A stretch of 64,000 nucleotides of DNA from CBINFS01 sp966250015 (GTDB lineage Bacteria > Bacteroidota > Rhodothermia > Rhodothermales > DASSAV01). Under the pieces are notes generated by a model, which was not told where the DNA came from, searched no databases, and was given only the letters and a program-made list of their open reading frames with translations. Below are positions 49,198-57,981 of the stretch, one piece after another. The stretch's first letter is position 1. Each line of letters starts with the position of its first letter. The stretch is from NCBI GenBank assembly GCA_966250015.1, contig CBINFS010000004.1:1-64000 (forward strand), read 5' to 3'. The position numbers and the translations under genes were made by a program.

Positions 49198-51531
49198 ATG
49201 AAAGCCATCCGTCTCGCCCTGCTGTTACCCATACTTTGTTTGTCGTTTTTCGATGCGAGAAGCCAGGATTCGCTAGAGCCGATTCGCGCGAGCGATCTGT
49301 TGCGGGTGAAGGAGATTGGCGACGTCACGGTTTCGCCGGGCGGCCAGATGGCCGTGTATACGGTCCGAGGCGCTGAGGGTGAGGTGTACCGTAAGCATCT
49401 GTACATCGTCAGCGCGGCGGGCAACGAGGAGCCGCGCCGGCTTACACGTGGGGAGAGCGACGCGATGCATCCTGCCTGGCACCCTTTGAGCGATTCGCTC
49501 GCGTACGTTCGGGTGGTCGACGGCCTTCCGCAGATCTTCGTCATGTCGCTCGCGGGAGGCGAACCCTTACAGCTCACGAACTTCGAGTACGGTGCAGAGA
49601 GGCCGATCTGGTCGCCGGACGGCAACCGGATCCTGTTCAGCACGCTCGTTCCTGCCGCCGTCGTACACGAACGAACCTCCGGGCGTCTCGCCGAACCCGG
49701 TCGGGACGCCCTGATCCGTCCGGCCGGCACACCTTCCATCCAGCCCGACCCGGAAGGCAACCTGCTCCAGGTGAGGGCATGGCTTCAGCAAAGCGCGGCA
49801 AGCGACCCCGACATCGTCACGTCGGACGTTTCCGGATCGAGCGGGATGTACCGCCACCTGTTCGTCGTCGACGTTTCGGATGAGGCGGAGCCCGTCCAGA
49901 TCACCTTCGGCTTTCGATCCTTCGACGAGTATGCCTGGATGCCGAACGGCGAACAGGTCGTGGCGAGCGCCGCACCGCTGAGCGACGAAGGCACGGACGA
50001 AACGCAGCGCGATCTATTACTTGTCAACGCCGACGGCAGCGGAAGCCGAATCCTGTTCGACGTCGAGGGGTACGGCCTTGCCGACCCACAGGTGTCGCCT
50101 GACGGCCGCATGCTCGCATTTCTCGGCATCCCCGCCGGCGCTCATCCGGGCGCTGGGATCAGGGTCGGCCTCTACGACCTGGACCGGCGAGGAGAGCCCG
50201 TCTGGCTCACCGAAGGCGACGATTGGGCGGTCGAGGACCTCCAGTGGGCGCCTGACGGCTGGCACCTGTACTTCACGGCATCCTCGGGCATGGGCCGACC
50301 GCTCTACCGGATCGCCCCGTTTGAGAACGAGGAGCAGGGTGACGTCCCTGCCGATTCGCTGGCTCCCGAAGAAAACGCGGATCCGATCGTCGAACGGCTC
50401 ACGGACGAGACGAGCATCGTCTCCGGGTACGGCGTAAGCCACGCCGCGGTGATCTACAATCTCTCGGACCCCTCCAATCCCTCCGAGCTGTACGTCTCGA
50501 ACCGTGCGTTCAGGACGACGCGCAGGCTTACCTCGCACAACAGCGAATGGCTCGAGGGCAAGGCGGTCGCCACACCGGAGGTGCACGTTTTGAGGCGCGG
50601 CGGTGTTGACCTTTCCTACTGGGTCATCCGTCCACCTTTCCGGCGGGAAGGTGAATCCCGCCCGCTGATCCTTGCCATCCGGGGTGGACCCTTTGCGGCC
50701 GACGGTCCGGGCGACCCCGAACGCTGGTTCGAATACCAGTACCTCGCGTCGAAGGGATACGGGATCGTCTTCGGAAATCCAAGGGGAACGACGGGCGCCG
50801 GAGGCAATCCGGCTTCGTCCGGCTTCGAGTCGTGGTACGCGGGGCCGGCCGGCGACGTGCTGGCCATGGCGGAGGACGCCGCCGAACAGGAATGGGTCAA
50901 TCCGGAGCGTCTCGCCGTGCTGGGCAGCTCGTTCGGCGCCCTCCAGGCCGCACACCTTCTCACCCGCGTGAACCTCTTCTCGGCCGCCATCCTGGAAACC
51001 GGAGGCGGAGCACAGGGAACGCCCGCAGACAGGCTGCTCCGGCAATTCCTAATCGAACAGGAGCGCCTCCGTACCACTCCAACGGTATCCGCCGAGCCTG
51101 AAGTCGACGTAGCCGAAGACGCGACGGCGCTGGAAATCGGAACCAACGACACAACGGCAGCCGAGGAGATTTTGGCCGAGATCGAGCCGGAAGACGATCC
51201 CGAAACCGCAACGGAAGCAAATCTCGCGGATTCCGGGGACCTCTACGAACGTCTCACGAGAGAGCTGTTACTCGAGCCATTCACGGAGTTCGACTCGTTC
51301 CACACACCCCTGCTCGTCATCCGCAGCGGCGAGCCAAGGGAGGCCGGCGCCGCACTGACGGAAACGCTGTACCGAACCTTAAACCTCCTGAACCGTCCCG
51401 CCTACATGGTCCGCTATCGTACCGATGAACGTGGGGCGCTCACACCGGGGCAGCGCGTGGACCGTTTGGTGCGCATCTACAACTTCCTCGAAGAGCAGAT
51501 GTCGCCCACCCGACCGGCCGCAACCGAGTAG
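49198..51531 (+). CDS. Secreted S9 (prolyl-oligopeptidase-like) protein with degraded triad
   Basis: A 777-residue exported protein: signal peptide (KAIRLALLLPILCLSFFDARSQ region), a WD40/TolB-like beta-propeller (~40-450, with AERPIWSPDGNRILFS and WAPDGWHLYFT repeats), then an alpha/beta hydrolase (~470-765). The nucleophile S578 is kept (LAVLGSSFGALQAAH), with the RGGP oxyanion segment near 495. The acid site reads RSGEPREAG instead of HGxxDxxVP, and the His site reads DERGALTP instead of EGHGxxxP (Arg745). An acidic ~60-residue insert lies at ~628-690. It may be inactive or use other residues. Confidence 0.8.
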   Translation: MKAIRLALLLPILCLSFFDARSQDSLEPIRASDLLRVKEIGDVTVSPGGQMAVYTVRGAEGEVYRKHLYIVSAAGNEEPRRLTRGESDAMHPAWHPLSDSLAYVRVVDGLPQIFVMSLAGGEPLQLTNFEYGAERPIWSPDGNRILFSTLVPAAVVHERTSGRLAEPGRDALIRPAGTPSIQPDPEGNLLQVRAWLQQSAASDPDIVTSDVSGSSGMYRHLFVVDVSDEAEPVQITFGFRSFDEYAWMPNGEQVVASAAPLSDEGTDETQRDLLLVNADGSGSRILFDVEGYGLADPQVSPDGRMLAFLGIPAGAHPGAGIRVGLYDLDRRGEPVWLTEGDDWAVEDLQWAPDGWHLYFTASSGMGRPLYRIAPFENEEQGDVPADSLAPEENADPIVERLTDETSIVSGYGVSHAAVIYNLSDPSNPSELYVSNRAFRTTRRLTSHNSEWLEGKAVATPEVHVLRRGGVDLSYWVIRPPFRREGESRPLILAIRGGPFAADGPGDPERWFEYQYLASKGYGIVFGNPRGTTGAGGNPASSGFESWYAGPAGDVLAMAEDAAEQEWVNPERLAVLGSSFGALQAAHLLTRVNLFSAAILETGGGAQGTPADRLLRQFLIEQERLRTTPTVSAEPEVDVAEDATALEIGTNDTTAAEEILAEIEPEDDPETATEANLADSGDLYERLTRELLLEPFTEFDSFHTPLLVIRSGEPREAGAALTETLYRTLNLLNRPAYMVRYRTDERGALTPGQRVDRLVRIYNFLEEQMSPTRPAATE

Positions 51532-53403
51532 TCAAAGCCCCTCCATCCCCGCGCCGAACGGGTAGGGGTCTACGGTGATGGGCAGCTTTCCGGTCGGCTG
51601 GTGCTCGCCGCGTAGCACGCGGGCGACGGCGTCGGCCGTTTCGAGCGACTGGTCGTAGGTCACGACCAGCGCGTCGGCGTCCGAAAACGGCGTCACGGCG
51701 TAGGGATTGCCGAAGGTGACGAGCACCACGGGTGCGTCAGATTTCAAAAGCTGGCGAACGAGCGTCTCCTGGCGAGGAAATAGTCCGGCGTCGCCTCGCC
51801 CGGATTGCAGCCGAAGGAAAAGAGACAGAACCACGACGTCGGCATTTTCCGCACGTTCGGTGGCTTCGGTAATCGAGGCCGGCGAAGGGTTACCTTCGTG
51901 CCGAACGCTCAGGATATCCATCCCGGCGCCGAGTGTCCTTTCAAACCGGTCCATCGCGGCGCGGATGCTCGGAGAGTCGCCGACGTTGGAGAGCTGAACC
52001 AGCGCGACCTTTTGCTCGGGACGAAGAGGCAAGGCGTCGGCCGATTTCAACAACGTGACGGCCCGGTCGGCTATAACCTGAGCGATGTAGGCGCCGCGCG
52101 GCCTGTCGAGGAGGAAATTGAGGTTGTTTTTGTCGGGAACGGGCTCACGGAATAGGCCGGCGCGGGCTTTGGCCTTGAGGATACGCCTGACCGATGCATC
52201 GATCCCTTCCTCTGACAGGCGGCCCTGCCGAATGGCGTCCTTCACCGCCTGGATCGAGCGTCCCACGTTGGCCGGAGTGAGGACGATGTCTGCCCCGGCG
52301 ATCAGGGGCCGTACCGTCCGCTCCCGGTAGTCGTAGTCGTTTTGCAGGGCGCCCATTTTTACGTCGTCCGTGACGACGAACCCTTCAAACCCGAGCGCGT
52401 CTCGGAGGAGGCCGCGGAGGGCGGCACGGCTGAACGTGGCAGGCAGCGGTTCTTCATCGAGGGCGCGGATCCACAGGTGCGTGCTCATCACGCCGGCAGG
52501 TGAATGCGGCCCGGACAGCACGATCTCGTACGGCCGGAGCTCCACCCGATCGAGCTCCTCCCGGTCACTCTCGACCACGCCCATGTGGGAATGGGAGTCC
52601 ACGGTGGTGTTGCCGTGGCCGGGAAAGTGTTTCAGCGTCGTGAGCACCCCGTAGGCCTCCGCCTCCCGAACGAAAGCCGCGGCCATCCGCCCGACCATCT
52701 CGGGGTCCTCACCGTACGAGCGGACGTTGATGATCGGGTTTCGGGGGTTGTTGTTGACGTCGACGACGGGCGCAAAGACCAGGTTGATGCCCGTCACGCG
52801 GCTTTCAATGGCCGTGAGTCTGCCTGCGGCGGCGGCGAACAGCGTGTCGCCCACGGCGCCGATCGCCATGTTCGACGGCAGCTCGGTCAGTGCGTTGTTG
52901 TGCCGCCCGACGCCTCTCTCGTAATCTGCCGAGAAAAAGAGCGGTACGTTCGAGAGCTTCTGAAGGCGTTCGACGGCCTCAAATACGTCACGCGGGGCCA
53001 TCAGACGAGAGACGAGGAAGCCGCCCACGTGAAACTCCTCTACGAGCCCTTCTGCTTTCCGCAACGCCAGGCCGGGGACCCTCGAATCCGGGAAGTTGAC
53101 GATGAATAGCTGCCCGATCTTCTGATCGAGCGTCATGGAGGCCAGCGTGGAGTCTACGGTCCGGTTCAGCTCCAGGGTGTCTATCGGCTGCCGCGCGAAA
53201 CGCTCCAGATCGTACGCCAGGAACAGCGTGTCGATCGGGTTCAAGGCGTCGAGCACAGAGTCGGGCATCCCCTCGAGCAGCTCTTCGTAATCCTCGTGGC
53301 TCGCCTCGAACGATTCGACGTCGCCGTCACTACTGCTCGAGCAGGAGAAAAGCCCGAGGAACACCATACCCAGAACGGCAGACACCGGCAGCAGTCGAAT
53401 CAT
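51532..53403 (-). CDS. NagZ-like beta-N-acetylhexosaminidase (GH3), lipoprotein
   Basis: A 623-residue lipoprotein (lipobox LFSC, C21) that should release GlcNAc from muropeptides or chitin fragments. The GH3 core has the NagZ signature KHFPGHG (258-264) with the acid/base dyad D269-H271, and the catalytic aspartate at 346 (VVTDDVKM). A C-terminal alpha/beta sandwich (~440-620) follows, as in Bacillus-type two-domain NagZ and unlike the single-domain cytoplasmic enzyme. Its stop abuts the stop of the convergent S9 gene with no gap. It could act in sequence with the NamZ-like enzyme at 1714. Confidence 0.88.
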   Translation of the reverse strand: MIRLLPVSAVLGMVFLGLFSCSSSSDGDVESFEASHEDYEELLEGMPDSVLDALNPIDTLFLAYDLERFARQPIDTLELNRTVDSTLASMTLDQKIGQLFIVNFPDSRVPGLALRKAEGLVEEFHVGGFLVSRLMAPRDVFEAVERLQKLSNVPLFFSADYERGVGRHNNALTELPSNMAIGAVGDTLFAAAAGRLTAIESRVTGINLVFAPVVDVNNNPRNPIINVRSYGEDPEMVGRMAAAFVREAEAYGVLTTLKHFPGHGNTTVDSHSHMGVVESDREELDRVELRPYEIVLSGPHSPAGVMSTHLWIRALDEEPLPATFSRAALRGLLRDALGFEGFVVTDDVKMGALQNDYDYRERTVRPLIAGADIVLTPANVGRSIQAVKDAIRQGRLSEEGIDASVRRILKAKARAGLFREPVPDKNNLNFLLDRPRGAYIAQVIADRAVTLLKSADALPLRPEQKVALVQLSNVGDSPSIRAAMDRFERTLGAGMDILSVRHEGNPSPASITEATERAENADVVVLSLFLRLQSGRGDAGLFPRQETLVRQLLKSDAPVVLVTFGNPYAVTPFSDADALVVTYDQSLETADAVARVLRGEHQPTGKLPITVDPYPFGAGMEGL

Positions 53404-53562
53404 ACCTTAGCGAAATCGGTCGGAATTGAACGTCGAGGAGGATAACTGGCGACAAACGGATAATGATTCACGTTCCTGTTTCATATTTTGGCAATCGAAT
53501 ATTCCGGAATGGCCGGAATATCGCCGGATAGACCATCAATCCAACAGGAGGGTGCGCCCGAC

Positions 53563-54351
53563 ATGCCGGTAGAGACGATGCGGCGGGAATGGCGGAAGCT
53601 GATCGTCGCGAGCAGTCAGCTGAACCGCCAGACCGTGTTCATCCTGGTGAGTGCGGCGGTGCTGCTCGTCATTCAGTTCAATTTCGGCAGTCGGACCACC
53701 TTCCGGACGCACTTCGCTTCCTTTTTTGTCGAAGAGTGGCGCGGCGTGCTCTCGTGGGGGTGGTGGTTCACGATGCAGGGAATCACCGGATTCGTCGTGC
53801 CGGTTTTGATCCTGACGGTGCTGTTCAAACGAAAGCCCGCCGAGATCGGGCTCGGAGTGGGTGACTGGAAATTTGCATTGACGGTTGCCGGCCTGTACCT
53901 ACCCCTGGTGATCGTGGGAACGTGGTTCTTGTCCGGTCAGGCGACTTTTCGATCGGTTTACCCGCACTACGGTCCCGCGGCGCTGGACTGGCGGTTTTTC
54001 CTCGTGTACGAGCTGTTCTACATCTTCTACTGGATCGGCTGGGAATACCTGTGGCGGGGCTTTTTGCTCTTCGGCACGGCGCCGGTATTCGGCGTGCACG
54101 CCATCTTCGTGCAGATGCTACCTTTCACTGCGTTGCACCTCAACAAGCCGGTCCCTGAGGCGCTGCTCTCGATTCTCGGCGCCGTTGCTCTCGGAGCGCT
54201 CGTCTGGCGGTGCCGATCGTTCTGGATCGCGATTCCGATCCACGCGCTCCAGATGCTTTCGCTCGACCTCTGGTGTACGCTTCGAACCCGCACGGGCATC
54301 ACGGAAACGGGCCTGGACGCCCTCAGCCGGATCTTACGCGCGGACTCGTAA
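53563..54351 (+). CDS. CPBP-family intramembrane protease-like protein
   Basis: From ATG 53563 the protein has 262 residues and about seven helices. The Rce1/CPBP region is visible: WEYLWRGFLLFG with E161 and R165, and FTALH with H192. In most members the first motif reads EExxxR; here the first glutamate is Trp160, so activity is uncertain. AGGAGG at 53546-53551 is 11 bases from this ATG; ATG 53509 and TTG 53488 are in frame. It is divergent from the GH3 gene and converges on the PorV-like gene with an 8-base gap. Confidence 0.72.
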   Translation: MPVETMRREWRKLIVASSQLNRQTVFILVSAAVLLVIQFNFGSRTTFRTHFASFFVEEWRGVLSWGWWFTMQGITGFVVPVLILTVLFKRKPAEIGLGVGDWKFALTVAGLYLPLVIVGTWFLSGQATFRSVYPHYGPAALDWRFFLVYELFYIFYWIGWEYLWRGFLLFGTAPVFGVHAIFVQMLPFTALHLNKPVPEALLSILGAVALGALVWRCRSFWIAIPIHALQMLSLDLWCTLRTRTGITETGLDALSRILRADS

Positions 54352-54359
54352 ACCGTCGA

Positions 54360-55292
54360 TCACCACTTGTACTGAAGGGTGAGCACGTGGCCGGGGCCGC
54401 CAAAGCCACCCCGGAACGGCAGGAACGCGTAGTCGACGACGAATGAACCGTATTCGAGCCCGCCGCCCGTGGTGAACCGGCGGACGTCGTCGTTGGTGAT
54501 GTATCCCACCCTGAGCACCACCAGCTCGAGCACTTCCGCCGCAATACCCAGGTGGAAGCGCGTAGCCTGATCTATTTCGTCCTCGAACACGTGCGAGACC
54601 TCTGCGGTGACGAAGGTATTCAGCAGGGGTGTGGCGTCGCCTTCGGCCATGACACGAAGGGGAAAGACGGCTAAGCCGGCACGGAGCGTTCGGGGTAGCG
54701 GCGTTTCGTCGATTTCGAGGCCGCTCATTTCGCCGATGTTCTGGAGGGCGACGCCAAGCTGAATGGCACGCCGCGCGAGGTCCATCTGCAATCCAAGGTC
54801 GAAGGCGTACCCGTTGGCGTCGTCGGTGTAGATCCGTTCGGCCAGGTACTTGACCGTGACGCCGGCGCGTAGCGGGCCAATCGTCCGGCCGTACGAGAGG
54901 CCGGTGCTGATGTACTGGACGCTGAAGAAGCCGTCGGGGTCGCCGGGCCTTTCGCGAGCTTCGAGGTCGCCTGCGCCGGTACCGGTGGCAAAGATGCCTA
55001 TCGCGCCCTTCTCCCCTGCCCGCAGCCTGGCCGCGAGGGCATACGTACGTACGTCGGCGATCCAGACGTGATGGGAAAGTGCGGCCGAGTTGGACTCTGC
55101 CGCCGCCAGCCCCGCCGGGTTCCAGTAGGTCGAGAAGGCATCCCGGCTGTGCGCCACGTGCGCGTCCCCGAGCCCCATCGCCGCAGCGTTGGTGCCGAGC
55201 CGGAGAAACGCCATACCAGAATCCTGGGCTTTGACCGGGACGATTACAAGAAAAAGGGTCAGAAGGACGATTGCCGCACGAGCACGGATCAT
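54360..55292 (-). CDS. PorV/PorQ-family outer-membrane protein
   Basis: A 310-residue barrel with a signal peptide (MIRARAAIVLLTLFLVIVPV, KAQ). Near the N terminus it has FLRLGTNAAAMGLGDAHVAH and FSTYWNPAGLA, the hallmark of PorV/PorQ (UPF0164) proteins related to FadL. In type IX secretion PorV shuttles cargo from the translocon to the attachment complex, and PorQ joins that complex. It is the last gene of a four-gene operon with another barrel, a protein bearing a sorting-like domain and an Ig-like lipoprotein. ATG 55292 is chosen at the signal peptide. Confidence 0.82.
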   Translation of the reverse strand: MIRARAAIVLLTLFLVIVPVKAQDSGMAFLRLGTNAAAMGLGDAHVAHSRDAFSTYWNPAGLAAAESNSAALSHHVWIADVRTYALAARLRAGEKGAIGIFATGTGAGDLEARERPGDPDGFFSVQYISTGLSYGRTIGPLRAGVTVKYLAERIYTDDANGYAFDLGLQMDLARRAIQLGVALQNIGEMSGLEIDETPLPRTLRAGLAVFPLRVMAEGDATPLLNTFVTAEVSHVFEDEIDQATRFHLGIAAEVLELVVLRVGYITNDDVRRFTTGGGLEYGSFVVDYAFLPFRGGFGGPGHVLTLQYKW

Positions 55293-55335
55293 GGTTGACG
55301 GTTTATTACGAAGGTGAGGTTCACTGAGACGGAGA

Positions 55336-56352
55336 CTACAATAAGAGACGGAGTGTGACAAAATGAAGGCTCCCGGCGTCGAAGGGTTCCACGGCAAACG
55401 CATATTCAATCCGCGTGACGAGCTTTCCGATCGGTTGCTCGACAAAGAATCCGGTGGTCGGACGCACGGCCTCGGAGAATATACGGTCGATGCCTCCTCG
55501 AAGCGCAAACGACTCCGCAAGCCGGTACTCCGCCCCAAAACGCAGGCGGTTCGATTGTAGCTGGAAGGATTCGGTTTCCGTTACCGTGGCCGGCTGGTCG
55601 CCAACGATCTCCGTCGAGCTCCGCCTATGCTCGCCTGCATAGACGATCGACTCATATTCGGCGTGCAGAAAGGCCCTGCCATCCAGGAGCCGGTACGAGG
55701 AACCGAGGCGGAGACGCACCGGGAAGTCGTCGACGACCGAATTACCCCTCCCCTCTCCGTAAAGTCCACCGGTGTTCCACTTGTAACGGGCGAGCAGGTC
55801 CTCGACGGCGGCTCCCACGTAGAGGTCGTCGGTAATGCGGGCATTCAAGCCAATGTCGATCCCGATCGTGACCGGGGAATCCATTTCGTCCAGGTAGTCG
55901 GCGCGGAAGAGCTGAAGCCCGACGCCCGCCGAAACGCGGTCGGCCAGCTTCGTGCCGAACGCCAGGAAGAAGGTGAACTCGTCGACCGAGTAGTCCTCGG
56001 TGTGGTATCCGCTGTTGTTACGCCCGTCGATTCCGGTGACGCCCGCATGAATGACGCCTGCGGCGATGCCGGCGCGTGGCCGAAGCGGAGTCGCAAGCTG
56101 GAGGAACTGGAGCTGACGGTCGAGCGACAGGAGTGCCACGGTTGCCTCGAGGTTCTGGCCTGCGGTAAACGGCGCCAGGGAGGGATTGTAATACGGACTG
56201 CCGTCGCCGAACGCGTCGGCGATGAGGGCATTGCTCATCGCCAGGCCACGCGCGCCGAACCCCATGCGCGTGTAGGTCGCCGGTTGTGCCCGGATCACCG
56301 GCGCCAGCAAGAGTAGGCAGCAAAACGAGAGGAACAGGACTTTATGCTTCAT
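55336..56352 (-). CDS. Second PorV/UPF0164-like outer-membrane protein
   Basis: A 338-residue barrel with a signal peptide (MKHKVLFLSFCCLLLLAPVI, RAQ). It carries a weaker form of the same N-terminal motif (RMGFGARGLAMSNALIADAF, SPYYNPSLAPF) followed by alternating amphipathic strands up to YAFAVEPFDAGSLHFVTLRL. It is a paralogue of the downstream PorV-like protein, 43 bases away. The start at 56352 coincides with the signal; longer frames add no protein-like sequence. Confidence 0.75.
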   Translation of the reverse strand: MKHKVLFLSFCCLLLLAPVIRAQPATYTRMGFGARGLAMSNALIADAFGDGSPYYNPSLAPFTAGQNLEATVALLSLDRQLQFLQLATPLRPRAGIAAGVIHAGVTGIDGRNNSGYHTEDYSVDEFTFFLAFGTKLADRVSAGVGLQLFRADYLDEMDSPVTIGIDIGLNARITDDLYVGAAVEDLLARYKWNTGGLYGEGRGNSVVDDFPVRLRLGSSYRLLDGRAFLHAEYESIVYAGEHRRSSTEIVGDQPATVTETESFQLQSNRLRFGAEYRLAESFALRGGIDRIFSEAVRPTTGFFVEQPIGKLVTRIEYAFAVEPFDAGSLHFVTLRLLL

Positions 56353-56396
56353 CACGATCTTTCGATAACATGCTCCGGGCTTACAGGCGTTTACAC

Positions 56397-57956
56397 TCAT
56401 TCCAGCACCAGAATTTTGCCCCAGGACGTTTTGCCTCCCGAGCGGACGGCGTAGAAGTAAACGCCGTTGGCAACCCGAAGGCCGCGATCGTCCGTTCCGT
56501 CCCACGTGGTCTCGACGTCTCCGGAGCCTAACGACTGCGGGAATAGAGACCGGACCAGGTTCATTCCGAAGTCATACACCCGGATCTCGGCTGTATCACC
56601 TCCGCCTTCATACCGTATGCGGACGAAGCCATCGTTGGCGGGAGAGAAGGGGTTCGGATACGCGTAGGTTTCAACGTCCGGAACGCTCGGTGTGGGCGAG
56701 GCCGGATGGAGGGGGATGTTCGTCGTGTAGGTCGTCCACGTCCGCCCTTCGTCGGTGCTTTTGAACAGGCCGTCTGTGGTTCCAATCCACAGGGCGTCCG
56801 ACGTCACAGCCACCGAGTTCACCTCGGTGCCGGGACGCGTGCGGCGGTCGGGCCGGTCGCGATCGTAGAAGTCCCGGATGGCGCGCCAGGTGACACCGCC
56901 GTCGTCCGATATGAGCAGCCCCTCGCCGCGAGCGGCGACGTATACCGTTTCGCCCCGGAAGGCAAAGTCGATCGCGGAGGTGCCGATCAACATCTGCTCG
57001 AAGGTGTTGCCGCCGTCGCGTGAGATCGTCACCCCGTTCTGGCCGTCTTCCCCCCTCTCGCCGGCATTGTACGTGGCCATCCAGACCGTATTCCTCCCCG
57101 GAAGCGGCTGTTCTTCGATCGACAGGATCCAGCTGCCCGTCGGCCGACGCGTGGAGCCGTCGTAGGCCACTCGGCGCCAGCTCTGGCCTCCGTCGTTCGA
57201 AATGTTCACCCCCATCGGCGTCCCGACCCAGATGGTACCGACCTCGTCGACGAGCACGCTGAACGCGGTGTGGTTGTAGGAGCCCTCGGGGACGTTGCCG
57301 CGCGGGTTGAGATGAAAATTGTAGGTCTGGTCCGGCGAGATCTCGGTCAATTCGTCCGGAGGGAGAACGACGCGCTGCCAGGTCGCTCCGAAGTCGGACG
57401 AGCGCCGTACGCCGCCCGCCCACATGGCGACCCATACGTCTCCCCTGACCGGATCGTAGTCGATGTCGTAGGGCGGGCTCTGCTGTGGAACGATGACCGG
57501 CAACGCCTTGAGCGTGTTTACACCATACTGAACGGTCGAGTCTCCCGGAGCGTCGAGCGGCGGCGGCAGGTACGTAAACGTCGTGCCACCGTTGGTCGAA
57601 TACAGTATACCGCCGGCGCTCTGCACCGAGCGGCCGTCCGAGTCCGTGGCCGTATAGCCGAGCCCCGCCCACACCACGCTGCCTTCGACGTCGATCGAAT
57701 AGAGCCTGTTGGCCGTCCCGAAGAGCGAATCTGCTTCAGGCAGCAGCCACGTACGGCCGCCGTCGACCGTCAGATTCAGGTAGGGTCCAACCCACAGCGA
57801 GTCGCCCTCGGCGTGTAGGTTCGAGATGCTGTTGCTGAGGATGTCCGGCACCACGACGAAATCAGCCGTGTTCGAAAGGTCGAACGTCGTCGGCTGGGCA
57901 TGGAGCGTGCCGGTCAAACCTAAAGCGATCAAAAAGAAGGTCAGAAGTCGTTTCAT
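56397..57956 (-). CDS. Exported Asp-box beta-propeller protein with FlgD-like sorting domain
   Basis: A 519-residue secreted protein. A signal peptide (KRLLTFFLIALGLTGTLHAQ) precedes a sialidase/sortilin-type propeller with seven Asp-boxes (TVDGGRTW, STNGGTTF, SSDFGATW, SNDGGQSW, SRDGGNTF, SDDGGVTW, STDEGRTW). Residues ~430-519 form a FlgD/type-IX-like C-terminal domain (YAYPNPFSPANDGF... GVYFYAVRSGGKTSWGKILV). No enzymatic residues are recognised. It lies 44 bases upstream of two PorV-like genes, which suggests an exported protein and its outer-membrane helpers. Confidence 0.85.
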   Translation of the reverse strand: MKRLLTFFLIALGLTGTLHAQPTTFDLSNTADFVVVPDILSNSISNLHAEGDSLWVGPYLNLTVDGGRTWLLPEADSLFGTANRLYSIDVEGSVVWAGLGYTATDSDGRSVQSAGGILYSTNGGTTFTYLPPPLDAPGDSTVQYGVNTLKALPVIVPQQSPPYDIDYDPVRGDVWVAMWAGGVRRSSDFGATWQRVVLPPDELTEISPDQTYNFHLNPRGNVPEGSYNHTAFSVLVDEVGTIWVGTPMGVNISNDGGQSWRRVAYDGSTRRPTGSWILSIEEQPLPGRNTVWMATYNAGERGEDGQNGVTISRDGGNTFEQMLIGTSAIDFAFRGETVYVAARGEGLLISDDGGVTWRAIRDFYDRDRPDRRTRPGTEVNSVAVTSDALWIGTTDGLFKSTDEGRTWTTYTTNIPLHPASPTPSVPDVETYAYPNPFSPANDGFVRIRYEGGGDTAEIRVYDFGMNLVRSLFPQSLGSGDVETTWDGTDDRGLRVANGVYFYAVRSGGKTSWGKILVLE

Positions 57957-57981
57957 GCGTCAAAGGGTTGCCGTCGGCGGC

